From the NCBI RefSeq assembly GCF_029269745.1, contig NZ_JARJHT010000002.1, forward strand, positions 868,001 to 932,000: a DNA stretch of 64,000 bases, in the 5' to 3' direction. The position numbers were made by a program, and so were the translations under genes. The DNA comes from Polluticoccus soli. Its GTDB lineage: Bacteria; Bacteroidota; Bacteroidia; Chitinophagales; Chitinophagaceae. Each line of letters begins with the position of its first letter. Positions within the stretch are counted from its first letter, which is position 1. The notes beneath the pieces were generated by a model. It was not told where the DNA came from. It saw nothing but the letters and a program-made list of their open reading frames with translations, and made no database searches. Below are positions 7,274 to 15,690 of the stretch, piece by piece.

Positions 7274-8919
7274 TCACGGAGTTTGCGGGTTATGGACTCG
7301 CGCTCGTCTTTGGTGGCTATCTCCAGCGCCAATGCACGATGGTAATAACCGGCGGCAGCAGCATACCAGCGGTTCTCGCGACAGTAGTCGCCGGCGATGC
7401 GATAGGCATCGTAGAAATTGGGATTGCTATGAACGGTTTGAGCAGTATCGACAGGCTTGTGTTGCAGCAAGGCAAGCTTATTAGCCCTGAAGGTGAGGAA
7501 CTGACGGTACTCGTTGGTAGCCAGAAACGTATCGGCAGGTATATTGCGCATTGTATCTGCCACGTCAACATCCTGCTGAAGGCCACGTAGTGCAAACACC
7601 TTGCGCAGGTCATAACATACGTAAGTTCCGAGCTGCCATGGCTCGGTGCTTACCCAAGCCCTCAAACTATCGGGCTGAAAGATGATAGAATGGTGGGCGA
7701 TGAGTTGGTTGATGGCTTTTTCATTGCCATTGCCGATGTTGGCATCGTTGAGCCCCCGGCGGTCGCGGAGGATGTTAGCCAACTTCTCCGGTGTAAGTGG
7801 ATAGTTGGCAGCCATCAATTGTTGCAACCTCTGATAGCGGTATACCGATGCGCTCTTATCCATTTGCTGGCGGTTGAGCTCCTGACTTTTAAGTTTATCG
7901 CTTTGGTAGTGGTTGGTGCACTGAATATTGTCGCCCTGCGGATCGTAAACGGCTAGCTCCTTAGGCGTCTTCTCGATCACGACGGCTTTATGGTCTGTAG
8001 CGCTGCCCACGAGGAAGCTTTCAGACACAAACATCTTGCGACGCCTGGCGACCTGGATGGCTTCGTCGATGTTGGACGCGTACTGCAACACCTCGCGCGC
8101 CACCAGCGATACCGGCGTAGCAGCGCCGAAAGGAATATCGGACCGGGCTGCATTGATAGTGACCGTGAGACCTTTCTCGTTCATGCCCGATACTACGCCG
8201 GTAAAACCGCCCCAAGTAACAGACATAAAACGGAAGCCTTTATCAGGCTTATTGAACGAAACGATCTTATTGTGAGCAAACCTGTCGCCCACCCAGAAAT
8301 CGAAGTTGCGGCCGATAAGCATCGAGCCATTATCGGTTTTGTCGCCCCAGGCGCCGAACGAGGTACAGCCAACCAGCATCATATTCTGGAGCGCATGGCC
8401 GATATCATGAGCAGCGTGATAGTTAAGTATCCGCGCGTAATTGTTGCCGATCCAGCTAAAGGAGTCTGCAGCAGATTGAGATATCCCATATATCTCGGCC
8501 TTGTACTCGTCGGTCACATGGTCGGGCAAGTCACGGTTCATAAACCCGACGATGTACTTGAGGAACTTAAGGTAACTTTCAGACGGTATCATCTGCCTGA
8601 TCTGTTCCGTAAAAGCTACCTCCTGCTCTACTATCAATGGCTGCGAGAGCTTGCCGGTGATGATGCCGCGCTCATAAGGAGCACCGGCAACGTACATTTC
8701 GTGGAGTCCGTATTTGTTTTGGCGTATCCAGTTCTCATTAATAGTGTACAAGCTTCCGGCAATGTGTTGGCTTTGAAGCGCAGACGCAGGGCTTGCAGCC
8801 AGCTTTGGTGGCTCAATATCGGAAACACACCATACATATATACAGAAAACAATAAAAATAAACAGGAAGATGCCCAGGCAGGTAACCAGCCATTTGAGCG
8901 CCTTCTTCAACAGTCGCAT
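7249..8919 (-). CDS. C45-family autoproteolytic acyltransferase/hydrolase, membrane anchored
   Basis: A 556-residue Ntn-hydrolase. A single N-terminal membrane helix (about 10-31) is followed by a linker and the C45/penicillin-acylase-like core. The likely autocatalytic nucleophile is Cys185 in V-G-C-T-S-F-G-A-W-G, followed by the family motif L-I-G-R-N-F-D-F and G-M-N-E-K-G-L-T-V. Family members cleave or transfer acyl groups on amides after removing the residues before the Cys. The C-terminal 120 residues look helical. It leads a two-gene operon with the GT2-DUF2062 gene. The -7 box at 8925-8932 lies only five bases before the start codon, so the mRNA may be leaderless. Confidence 0.82.
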   Translation of the reverse strand: MRLLKKALKWLVTCLGIFLFIFIVFCIYVWCVSDIEPPKLAASPASALQSQHIAGSLYTINENWIRQNKYGLHEMYVAGAPYERGIITGKLSQPLIVEQEVAFTEQIRQMIPSESYLKFLKYIVGFMNRDLPDHVTDEYKAEIYGISQSAADSFSWIGNNYARILNYHAAHDIGHALQNMMLVGCTSFGAWGDKTDNGSMLIGRNFDFWVGDRFAHNKIVSFNKPDKGFRFMSVTWGGFTGVVSGMNEKGLTVTINAARSDIPFGAATPVSLVAREVLQYASNIDEAIQVARRRKMFVSESFLVGSATDHKAVVIEKTPKELAVYDPQGDNIQCTNHYQSDKLKSQELNRQQMDKSASVYRYQRLQQLMAANYPLTPEKLANILRDRRGLNDANIGNGNEKAINQLIAHHSIIFQPDSLRAWVSTEPWQLGTYVCYDLRKVFALRGLQQDVDVADTMRNIPADTFLATNEYRQFLTFRANKLALLQHKPVDTAQTVHSNPNFYDAYRIAGDYCRENRWYAAAAGYYHRALALEIATKDERESITRKLRDCENQLKK

Positions 8920-8924
8920 GGCTG

Positions 8925-8932
8925 CAAAGGTA
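8925..8932 (-). promoter_or_regulatory. -7 box of the C45 gene
   Basis: TACCTTTG on the minus strand, five bases before the ATG at 8919. No -33 TTG at the usual spacing. Implies transcription starts at or next to the start codon. Confidence 0.5.
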
Positions 8933-8994
8933 GGCCGGAATTGGCAATTGGGAATTTGTTATTCGTTAAAAACCGGGGATATAAAATGAACCAT

Positions 8995-9002
8995 TACTTT
9001 TG
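8995..9002 (+). promoter_or_regulatory. -7 box of hutI
   Basis: TACTTTTG matches TAnnTTTG, 20 bases before the hutI start codon. No clear -33 element. Confidence 0.45.
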
Positions 9003-9022
9003 AGACCTGTTAGTTAGACAAT

Positions 9023-10264
9023 ATGCATTTACTCCTGACCAATATCAAACAACTTTGCCAGGTAGAGACCGGCACTGCCAGGAAGGCACTGGTAAAAGGC
9101 GAAGCCATGCGCGTTTTGCCTTCGATTGAAAATGCCTGGTTATTTATAGAGCATGGCAAGATCCACAGCTTTGGTCGAATGTCCGAACCACCTGCCGTGG
9201 CTGCCAACGATGTGATGGATATGAGCGGGCGTACAATATTGCCAGCGTGGTGCGATTCGCATACGCACCTTGTGTTTGCTGCACCAAGGGAAAAGGAGTT
9301 TGTTGATCGAATCAACGGTCTGAGCTACGAAGAAATAGCCCGTCGCGGCGGAGGGATCCTGAATTCGGCCCGAAAGCTGAATGAGACGAGCGAAGAAGAA
9401 CTATACGACCAAAGCCTGCAGCGCCTGCACGAAGTAATGGGCAAAGGCACCGGCGCCATCGAGATCAAAAGCGGATACGGCTTGAACACAGACGCAGAAC
9501 TGAAAATGCTGCGTGTTATCCGCAAGCTGAAGGAGAACGCGCCTATACCTATCAAAGCCTCGTTCCTGGCTGCCCATGCCTACCCTTTGGAATACAAACA
9601 GGATCATGAAGGGTACCTGAAACTGATCATAGAAGAAATGTTGCCACGCGTTGCCGACGAAGGCCTGGCCGATTATATGGACGTGTTCTGTGAGCAGGGC
9701 TTCTTCAGCATCGATGACACTGAAAGGCTATTGGAAGCTGGCTGGAAATACGGACTCAAACCTAAGATCCATGCAAACCAACTCCATCATTCCGGGGGTG
9801 TTGAGGTAGGCGTGAAACATAAGGCCATCAGCGTGGACCACCTGGAATGTGTTGGCGACAAAGAGATCGCAGCCTTGAAGGAAGGCAGCACAATGCCAAC
9901 CTTGCTACCTGCAGCGGCCTTTTTCCTCGGCATTCAATACCAACCTGCCCGTAAGATCATTGACGCCGGTCTGCCGGTATGCCTGGCTACGGATTATAAT
10001 CCTGGCTCATGCCCATCGGGAAGTGTGCCTTTCTTGCTCACTTTGGCCTGTACCCAATTGAAAATGACCCCCGAAGAGGCCATCAACGCCGTTACCCTGA
10101 ACGGCGCCGCTGCGCTAGAACTCCAGGACGAGATCGGTACTATTGCTGAAGGCAAACGTGCCAACCTTATCATAACCAAACAGATACCTTCAGTGTCATA
10201 TATACCCTATGATTTCGGAAATAACCCAGTTGACAAAATGATCATTAACGGCCATTTTATTTAA
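9023..10264 (+). CDS. hutI: Imidazolonepropionase
   Basis: A 413-residue amidohydrolase that hydrolyses imidazolone-5-propanoate to N-formimidoyl-L-glutamate in histidine breakdown. The metal-binding C-D-S-H-T-H is at His80/His82, followed by the HutI signatures G-G-G-I and A-I-E-I-K-S-G-Y-G-L. Further metal or substrate residues are in F-L-A-A-H-A-Y-P, K-I-H-A-N-Q-L-H-H-S-G-G and A-T-D-Y-N-P-G-S. The length is normal for the family. The other hut genes are not in the window, so hutI stands alone here. It is divergent from the C45 gene, with about 100 bases holding both -7 boxes. Confidence 0.95.
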   Translation: MHLLLTNIKQLCQVETGTARKALVKGEAMRVLPSIENAWLFIEHGKIHSFGRMSEPPAVAANDVMDMSGRTILPAWCDSHTHLVFAAPREKEFVDRINGLSYEEIARRGGGILNSARKLNETSEEELYDQSLQRLHEVMGKGTGAIEIKSGYGLNTDAELKMLRVIRKLKENAPIPIKASFLAAHAYPLEYKQDHEGYLKLIIEEMLPRVADEGLADYMDVFCEQGFFSIDDTERLLEAGWKYGLKPKIHANQLHHSGGVEVGVKHKAISVDHLECVGDKEIAALKEGSTMPTLLPAAAFFLGIQYQPARKIIDAGLPVCLATDYNPGSCPSGSVPFLLTLACTQLKMTPEEAINAVTLNGAAALELQDEIGTIAEGKRANLIITKQIPSVSYIPYDFGNNPVDKMIINGHFI

Positions 10265-10270
10265 AAAATG

Positions 10271-10289
10271 GGGAAATCGTCCCGATTTC
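10271..10289. terminator. Weak hairpin after hutI
   Basis: GAAATCG-TCC-CGATTTC (10273-10289), a seven-pair stem just after the hutI stop, without a clean T run. It may end hutI transcripts; low certainty. Confidence 0.35.
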
Positions 10290-10359
10290 AAGTGATTTTG
10301 GGCAATTTTCCGTTCGTTTTTTAATTTTTTGAAGGATTTCCGTTTTTGCCTTTAATGAT

Positions 10360-10367
10360 TACTTTTG
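10360..10367 (+). promoter_or_regulatory. -7 box of efp
   Basis: TACTTTTG, 21 bases upstream of the efp start codon in an AT-rich region. No -33 TTG at standard spacing. Confidence 0.5.
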
Positions 10368-10388
10368 CAGTCCGCATAAAAAACTTTT

Positions 10389-10955
10389 ATGGCTACAACA
10401 GCAGACATCAGAAACGGCATGATCATCAAATTGGATGGCAGCCTCTATTCAGTAGTAGAATTCGGTCAGAACAAAACAGCCCGCGCAGCCGCCAAGGTAT
10501 GGGCAAAACTTAAAGGTGTAGACAACAGTCGCTCTATAGAACACACCTGGAACTCAGGTGACAATATTTATCCTGTACGTGTTGAACGCCGTCCTTACCA
10601 GTTCCTGTATAAAGACGAAAGTGGTTTCAACTTCATGGATCAGCAGTCGTTCGAGCAGATCACGCTGCCAGAATCGAGCATTGAGCGTTCGGAGCTGTAT
10701 AAAGATGGCCAGGAGTGCTTTGTACTGGTAAATACCGAAACAGAGCAACCAATGAGCGTAGAGCTTCCTCCAAACGTTGTGTTACGTATTACTTATTCTG
10801 AGCCAGGTCTGAAAGGCGATACTGCTACCCGCACCCTGAAACCAGCAACTATGGAAACAGGTGCAACTGTGATGGTTCCTTTGTTTGTTGACACCGACGA
10901 ACTGATCCGTGTGGACACAAAGACAGGCGCATACGTTGAGCGCGTAAAAGCATAA
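10389..10955 (+). CDS. efp: Translation elongation factor P
   Basis: A 188-residue EF-P, which binds stalled ribosomes and helps form peptide bonds at proline runs. The KOW-like N-domain, the middle OB domain and the C-terminal OB domain with E-P-G-L-K-G-D-T-A and V-P-L-F-V-D-T-D-E-L-I-R-V-D-T are all present. The N-domain tip loop lacks the usual P-G-K-G. It reads F-G-Q-N-K-T-A-R-A-A-A-K, which puts Arg32 where E. coli EF-P has its modified Lys34 in a gap-free alignment. Modification therefore cannot be the standard beta-lysylation, unless it is absent. efp is followed after 34 bases by accB. Confidence 0.95.
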   Translation: MATTADIRNGMIIKLDGSLYSVVEFGQNKTARAAAKVWAKLKGVDNSRSIEHTWNSGDNIYPVRVERRPYQFLYKDESGFNFMDQQSFEQITLPESSIERSELYKDGQECFVLVNTETEQPMSVELPPNVVLRITYSEPGLKGDTATRTLKPATMETGATVMVPLFVDTDELIRVDTKTGAYVERVKA

Positions 10956-10989
10956 TCTTACCCATACTTTACTCTAAATAAAATTCCAC

Positions 10990-11490
10990 ATGGAATATAA
11001 ACAGATACAAGAGCTGATCAAAGCGATCAACAAATCGAACATCAGCGAACTGAGCATTGAGGAAGGTGATTTCAAGATTACCATTAAGCAAGCTCAAAGC
11101 ATAAGTGAAACACAATTTGTAGCCGTTCAGGGACCGGCAATGCCAGCTATGCAGATGGCTGCTCCTGCAGCTCAACATGCTGCATTGCCTGCAGCTCAAC
11201 CTGCTGCTCCTGCAGCTCCGACACAGCCAGCAGCTCCAGCTAATGATAAGCTGCTGACCATAAAGTCACCAATGATCGGTACTTTCTACCGTAGCCCTGG
11301 TCCAGATAAACCTTCGTTCGTAAATGTAGGCGACGAGGTAAAGCAAGGACAGGTTATCTGCATCGTTGAAGCAATGAAACTGTTTAATGAGATCGAAAGT
11401 GAATTCAGCGGTAAGATCGTGAAAGTACTGATTGACGATGCGTCACCGGTAGAATACGACCAACCTCTTTTCCTGGTTGAACCTGCTTAA
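10990..11490 (+). CDS. accB: Acetyl-CoA carboxylase biotin carboxyl carrier protein
   Basis: A 166-residue BCCP of acetyl-CoA carboxylase, which carries CO2 on biotin from AccC to the carboxyltransferase in the first step of fatty-acid synthesis. The N-terminal helix region (1-45) is followed by an Ala/Pro/Gln-rich flexible linker (about 47-84). The biotinyl domain follows, with E-A-M-K-L and biotin on Lys130. Length and order are typical. It sits in the efp-accB-accC cluster common in this phylum; a hairpin lies between it and accC. Confidence 0.95.
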   Translation: MEYKQIQELIKAINKSNISELSIEEGDFKITIKQAQSISETQFVAVQGPAMPAMQMAAPAAQHAALPAAQPAAPAAPTQPAAPANDKLLTIKSPMIGTFYRSPGPDKPSFVNVGDEVKQGQVICIVEAMKLFNEIESEFSGKIVKVLIDDASPVEYDQPLFLVEPA

Positions 11491-11510
11491 ACAAACTAAG
11501 ATGTAAAATG

Positions 11511-11562
11511 CAAAATGTAATGCGCTCTTTATAAGAACACATTGCATTTTGCTTTCTTTTTT
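11511..11562 (+). terminator. Hairpin between accB and accC
   Basis: CAAAATGTAATG (11511-11522) pairs with CATTGCATTTTG (11540-11551) with one wobble, followed by a T-rich run at 11553-11562. It could be a partial terminator that lowers accC expression relative to accB, or a processing site. Confidence 0.55.
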
Positions 11563-11593
11563 ACGCTGATTTTTTTCATTTTAATTAGAAAAA

Positions 11594-12931
11594 GTGTTTA
11601 AAAAAATACTCATAGCCAACCGCGGCGAGATTGCATTGCGTATCATTCGTACTTGTCGCGAAATGGGCATTAAAACTGTTGCAGTTTACTCTACTGCAGA
11701 TAGAGACAGCCTGCATGTTCGGTTTGCCGACGAAGCCGTATGTATAGGCAAACCTCAGGGAGCAGATTCATACCTGAACATTCCGCACATCATGGCAGCA
11801 GCAGAGATCACTAATGCTGATGCCATTCACCCCGGCTATGGCTTCCTAGCTGAGAATGCAGGCTTCTCTGAGATCTGTGCACAATACAATATTAAATTCA
11901 TCGGCCCAACTCCTGAAATGATCAGGAAAATGGGTGATAAGATGACCGCGAAAGAAACTATGATAGCGGCGGGCGTACCTTGTATTCCTGGTTCCGGCGG
12001 CTTATTGGATAGCCTCGAACAGGCTATAAGTCAGGCAAACGAAATGGGTTATCCTATCATTCTGAAAGCCACAGCCGGTGGCGGTGGAAAAGGTATGCGT
12101 GTAGTATGGGCGGAATCTGAGATCGAGCGCGCTTACAACACCGCAAAAGCAGAAGCGGGCGCTGCCTTTAAAAACGACGGTATCTATATGGAGAAGTTCA
12201 TCGAAGAACCTCGCCATATTGAGATACAGATAGCAGGCGACCAGTTTGGTACGGTGTGCCACCTAAGCGAACGCGATTGCTCTATTCAGCGCCGTCACCA
12301 AAAATTGGTAGAAGAATCACCTTCTCCGTTTATGACACCTGAGTTGCGCCAGGCGATGGGAGATGCCGCGATCAAAGCTGCATCGGCCATCAATTACGAA
12401 AGTGTGGGTACCATCGAGTTCCTTGTAGACAAGCACCGCAACTTCTACTTTATGGAGATGAACACCCGTATACAGGTAGAGCATGGTGTGACAGAAGAGG
12501 TAATCAACTACGACCTGATCAAAGAACAGATCAAGATCGCAGCTGGCGTTCCTATCAGTGGTCGCAATTACGAACCAGAAATGTACGCGATCGAGTGCCG
12601 TATCAATGCAGAGGATCCCTACAATGATTTCCGTCCAAGCCCGGGCAAAATCACCGTGTTACACACTCCAGGTGGCCATGGTGTACGTATCGACTCGCAT
12701 ATTTATGCAGGATACACTATCCCGCCCTATTACGATTCGATGATCGCTAAAGTGATAGCAGTAGCACAGACACGTGAGGAGGCGATCAACACTATGGAGC
12801 GCGCATTGAGTGAATATGTTATCGAGGGTGTAAAAACCACGATACCATTCCACCTGCAGCTGATGAAAGACGAGAACTTCAGGAAGGGTAATTTCACCAC
12901 CAAGTTCATCGAATCTTTCAAATTGGTGTAA
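11594..12931 (+). CDS. accC: Acetyl-CoA carboxylase, biotin carboxylase subunit
   Basis: A 445-residue biotin carboxylase that uses ATP and bicarbonate to carboxylate the biotin on AccB. The start is a GTG giving [16 protein letters not shown], the invariant family start. The ATP-grasp domain shows [24 protein letters not shown] and the catalytic [10 protein letters not shown]. The C-terminal biotin-carboxylase domain is complete (E-C-R-I-N-A-E-D and R-P-S-P-G). It lies 103 bases after accB with a hairpin between; a strong terminator follows at 12953. Confidence 0.96.
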   Translation: MFKKILIANRGEIALRIIRTCREMGIKTVAVYSTADRDSLHVRFADEAVCIGKPQGADSYLNIPHIMAAAEITNADAIHPGYGFLAENAGFSEICAQYNIKFIGPTPEMIRKMGDKMTAKETMIAAGVPCIPGSGGLLDSLEQAISQANEMGYPIILKATAGGGGKGMRVVWAESEIERAYNTAKAEAGAAFKNDGIYMEKFIEEPRHIEIQIAGDQFGTVCHLSERDCSIQRRHQKLVEESPSPFMTPELRQAMGDAAIKAASAINYESVGTIEFLVDKHRNFYFMEMNTRIQVEHGVTEEVINYDLIKEQIKIAAGVPISGRNYEPEMYAIECRINAEDPYNDFRPSPGKITVLHTPGGHGVRIDSHIYAGYTIPPYYDSMIAKVIAVAQTREEAINTMERALSEYVIEGVKTTIPFHLQLMKDENFRKGNFTTKFIESFKLV

Positions 12932-12952
12932 AAACTAAATAAAACGACATAT

Positions 12953-12983
12953 TTAAAGACATAGCCTTCCGCTATGTCTTTAA
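12953..12983 (+). terminator. Terminator after accC
   Basis: A perfect 13-pair stem, TTAAAGACATAGC with GCTATGTCTTTAA, around a five-base loop, 21 bases after the accC stop. Confidence 0.85.
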
Positions 12984-13014
12984 TGTTTGAATTCATGATA
13001 TAATCCTAATCAAT

Positions 13015-13022
13015 TACTTTTG
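13015..13022 (+). promoter_or_regulatory. -7 box of rfbB
   Basis: TACTTTTG ends four bases before the rfbB ATG. A TTG at 12987-12989 is 25 bases upstream of the box, longer than usual. The transcript is predicted to be leaderless or nearly so. Confidence 0.5.
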
Positions 13023-13026
13023 CGGC

Positions 13027-14082
13027 ATGAAAAAAACGTTGCTTATCACTGGCGGTGCTGGTTTTATAGGTTCACATGTTGTTAGGCTTTTTGTCAATAA
13101 ATACCCGGATTACAAAATCGTTAACCTTGATTTGTTGACTTATGCCGGCAACCTGGAAAACCTAAAGGATGTCGAGAATGCCCCAAACTATGTGTTTGAG
13201 CGCGCCGATATCTGCGATGCTGCCGCGATGACCGCCCTTTTTACTCAGTATAATTTTGATGGTGTTATACACCTTGCCGCTGAAAGTCATGTCGACCGTT
13301 CTATCACTGACCCAAATGCGTTCATAGAAACCAATGTAATGGGTACGGCAAACCTACTGAATGCCGCACGCACATTGTGGAAGGGTAATTATGAGGGTAA
13401 GAGGTTCTATCATGTATCTACGGATGAGGTGTATGGCTCTCTTGGTGAAACAGGATTTTTCCTGGAAACAACTCCGTATGACCCACAGTCTCCGTATTCT
13501 GCTTCAAAAGCAGCTTCGGATCACTTGGTTCGTGCCTATGGCAATACTTATCATCTGCCCTTTGTGATCACGAACTGTTCGAATAACTACGGTCCCAACC
13601 AATTCCCAGAAAAACTGATCCCTCTATTCATCAATAATATAGTGAATAACAAACCGCTACCTGTTTATGGCGATGGTAAATATACACGCGACTGGTTGTA
13701 CGTTGTTGATCACGCCCGAGCAATTGATATGGTGTATCATGATGGGAAGGATGGCGAAACTTACAACATCGGAGGTTTCAACGAATGGCAGAATATCGAG
13801 CTTATAAAACTGATGTGTGAGAAAATGGATGAAAAGCTTGGCCGTAGACCCGGTACGTCTGCCCAGCTCCTTACTTATGTAAAAGACCGTCCGGGCCATG
13901 ACCGCCGTTACGCAATTGATGCAAGCAAGATCAACAAAGAACTTGGCTGGGCTCCTTCTGTGACATTTGAAGAAGGTCTAAGCCAAACCATCGATTGGTA
14001 TCTTGGCAACGACGAGTGGCTGAATCATGTAACCTCGGGCGATTATCAAAACTATTACTCATCGCAATACGCACACAGATAA
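13027..14082 (+). CDS. rfbB: dTDP-glucose 4,6-dehydratase
   Basis: A 351-residue extended SDR enzyme that converts dTDP-glucose to dTDP-4-keto-6-deoxyglucose, the second step toward dTDP-rhamnose and related sugars. The NAD-binding G-G-A-G-F-I-G-S-H is at the N-terminus. [11 protein letters not shown], the catalytic S-T-D-E-V-Y-G and the Y-S-A-S-K-A-A-S-D catalytic Tyr-Lys pair follow in the normal order, with [11 protein letters not shown] and R-D-W-L-Y-V. Its TAA overlaps the rfbA ATG by one base (14082), so the two are coupled. rfbC and rfbD are not next to them. Confidence 0.95.
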   Translation: MKKTLLITGGAGFIGSHVVRLFVNKYPDYKIVNLDLLTYAGNLENLKDVENAPNYVFERADICDAAAMTALFTQYNFDGVIHLAAESHVDRSITDPNAFIETNVMGTANLLNAARTLWKGNYEGKRFYHVSTDEVYGSLGETGFFLETTPYDPQSPYSASKAASDHLVRAYGNTYHLPFVITNCSNNYGPNQFPEKLIPLFINNIVNNKPLPVYGDGKYTRDWLYVVDHARAIDMVYHDGKDGETYNIGGFNEWQNIELIKLMCEKMDEKLGRRPGTSAQLLTYVKDRPGHDRRYAIDASKINKELGWAPSVTFEEGLSQTIDWYLGNDEWLNHVTSGDYQNYYSSQYAHR

Positions 14083-14951
14083 TGAAAGGTATCGTTCTCG
14101 CCGGGGGTTCCGGCACCCGCCTGTACCCTCTTACAATCGCTGTAAGCAAGCAACTAATGCCTGTTTATGATAAACCGATGATCTATTATCCTTTGTCAAC
14201 ACTTATGCTTGCTGGGATAAAAGACATTTTGATCATTACCACACCAGAAGACCAGGTTGGTTTTAAAAAGCTGCTTGGCGATGGCAGCCAGGTTGGTTGC
14301 CGTTTTGAATACGTTGTTCAACCCCGCCCCGAGGGTTTGGCACAAGCCTTTGTACTTGGTGCAGACTTCATAGGCAATGATTCGGTTGCTCTTGTTTTGG
14401 GAGACAATATCTTCTATGGGTCGGGCATGGGCACCTTTCTGGAGAAAAAGGTCAACCCAGACGGAGCTGTGGTATTTGCCTATCAGGTTGGTGATCCTGA
14501 GCGCTATGGCGTTGTAGAATTCGATAGTAACAATAAGGTGCTTAGCATTGAGGAAAAGCCAACAAAGCCGAAGTCGAATTTTGCCGTTCCAGGCCTATAC
14601 TTTTACGATAACGAAGTAGTTTCTATTTCTAAATCAATGAAACCCTCGCCACGAGGCGAACTTGAAATAACAGACGTTAACAAGGTTTATCTCGAAAAAG
14701 GCCAACTCGAAGTTGGCGTATTAGACCGTGGAACAGCCTGGCTGGATACCGGTACTTTTGACTCATTACAGGAGGCAGGTCAGTTTATCGAGGTAATCGA
14801 AAAACGTCAGGGTTTGAAAGTAGGCTGTATTGAGGAAGTTGCTTACCGTAAAGGATTTATAGGCAAAGATCAGTTGACGGCGCTGGCAGAAAAATATATG
14901 AAGAGCGGTTATGGCGCATACCTCGCAATGATAGCTAACGAAAGACGATAA
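14082..14951 (+). CDS. rfbA: Glucose-1-phosphate thymidylyltransferase
   Basis: A 289-residue nucleotidyltransferase that makes dTDP-glucose from glucose-1-phosphate and dTTP. The ATG at 14082 gives [18 protein letters not shown], the exact family start. An in-frame upstream ATG at 13995 would add 29 unrelated residues inside rfbB and is rejected. The motifs [20 protein letters not shown] and E-K-P-T-K-P-K-S are present, with [10 protein letters not shown] near the C-terminus. Together with rfbB it supplies activated deoxysugar for surface polysaccharide. Confidence 0.95.
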   Translation: MKGIVLAGGSGTRLYPLTIAVSKQLMPVYDKPMIYYPLSTLMLAGIKDILIITTPEDQVGFKKLLGDGSQVGCRFEYVVQPRPEGLAQAFVLGADFIGNDSVALVLGDNIFYGSGMGTFLEKKVNPDGAVVFAYQVGDPERYGVVEFDSNNKVLSIEEKPTKPKSNFAVPGLYFYDNEVVSISKSMKPSPRGELEITDVNKVYLEKGQLEVGVLDRGTAWLDTGTFDSLQEAGQFIEVIEKRQGLKVGCIEEVAYRKGFIGKDQLTALAEKYMKSGYGAYLAMIANERR

Positions 14952-14980
14952 CTCGGGTAAATAATAGAGATTAAATTCGC

Positions 14981-15001
14981 ATCCCGCTGCACAGGCGGGA
15001 T
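14981..15001 (+). terminator. Hairpin after rfbA
   Basis: ATCCCGC-tgcacag-GCGGGAT, a seven-pair GC-rich stem 29 bases after the rfbA stop with only a short T stretch after it. Confidence 0.55.
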
Positions 15002-15019
15002 TTGCTATAAGAGAACAAC

Positions 15020-15619
15020 ATGATCCCTTTAATAATCATACCAATCATTTCTGCCTTCATCGGCTGGTTTACGAACTGGATAGCCATTAAAATGTTGTTT
15101 CACCCAAAACAGCCAAAGAAAATACTGGGAATTACATTTCATGGCATATTTCCGAAGAGGCAGCGACAGTTCGCAGAAAAGCTAGGCGTGCTCGTAGCCA
15201 CCGAGTTGCTGCATTTCGATGAAATTGCAGTTCGTTTGAAAGATCCGGGGCAGCTCAAAGAACTAGAGCCTGTTATAAGCAAACACCTAGATACCTTTCT
15301 ACAAGTAAAGCTAAAAGAGAAACTTCCGGTCATTTCCATGTTCGTTGGTGAAGGAACAATGGGAAAAATAAAGGAAGGTATGATGGAAGAAATTGAAGTG
15401 CTGCTACCAGAGATCATAGAGCGATACACAGACTCGCTCAGTCACAAAGTAGACGTTCAGCGCATGGTGACAGAAAAAGTGTCCAATTTTTCTTCTGATA
15501 AGCTGGAAAATATTCTGAACGCGATAATGAAGAAGGAGTTTTTCTTCGTAGAGATCATCGGGGGTGTACTGGGATTTATTATAGGTCTTTTGCAAGTGTT
15601 GCTTACCCTCATAAGTTAA
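15020..15619 (+). CDS. DUF445 family membrane protein
   Basis: A 199-residue protein with an N-terminal membrane segment (about 3-17). The DUF445 signature follows: G-W-F-T-N-W-I-A-I-K-M-L-F-H-P, then G-I-F-P-K-R-Q. A long charged helical region comes next, and a C-terminal membrane helix (about 177-198) ends the chain. Both ends would sit in the membrane with the middle in the cytoplasm or periplasm. The family has no proven biochemical role. It lies alone between the rfbA hairpin and the MBOAT promoter. Confidence 0.85.
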   Translation: MIPLIIIPIISAFIGWFTNWIAIKMLFHPKQPKKILGITFHGIFPKRQRQFAEKLGVLVATELLHFDEIAVRLKDPGQLKELEPVISKHLDTFLQVKLKEKLPVISMFVGEGTMGKIKEGMMEEIEVLLPEIIERYTDSLSHKVDVQRMVTEKVSNFSSDKLENILNAIMKKEFFFVEIIGGVLGFIIGLLQVLLTLIS

Positions 15620-15641
15620 GGCAATAAACACTTGAATATTC

Positions 15642-15672
15642 TTGACCAGCTAGATTTCATGCCCTAATTTCG
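15642..15672 (+). promoter_or_regulatory. Promoter of the MBOAT-SGNH operon
   Basis: TTG at 15642-15644, 20-base spacer, TAATTTCG at 15665-15672 (one mismatch from TAnnTTTG), 18 bases before the MBOAT start codon. Confidence 0.55.
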
Positions 15673-15690
15673 TATAGACATTCAGAATAA

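Noticed and set aside
7990-9003. 337-residue plus-strand frame opposite the C45 gene
   Set aside because: It lies antisense to a clear C45 hydrolase, has no recognisable domain and reads as the shadow of the real gene.
13995-14081. Upstream start for rfbA
   Set aside because: It would add 29 residues coded inside rfbB with no family match; the ATG at 14082 gives the canonical start.
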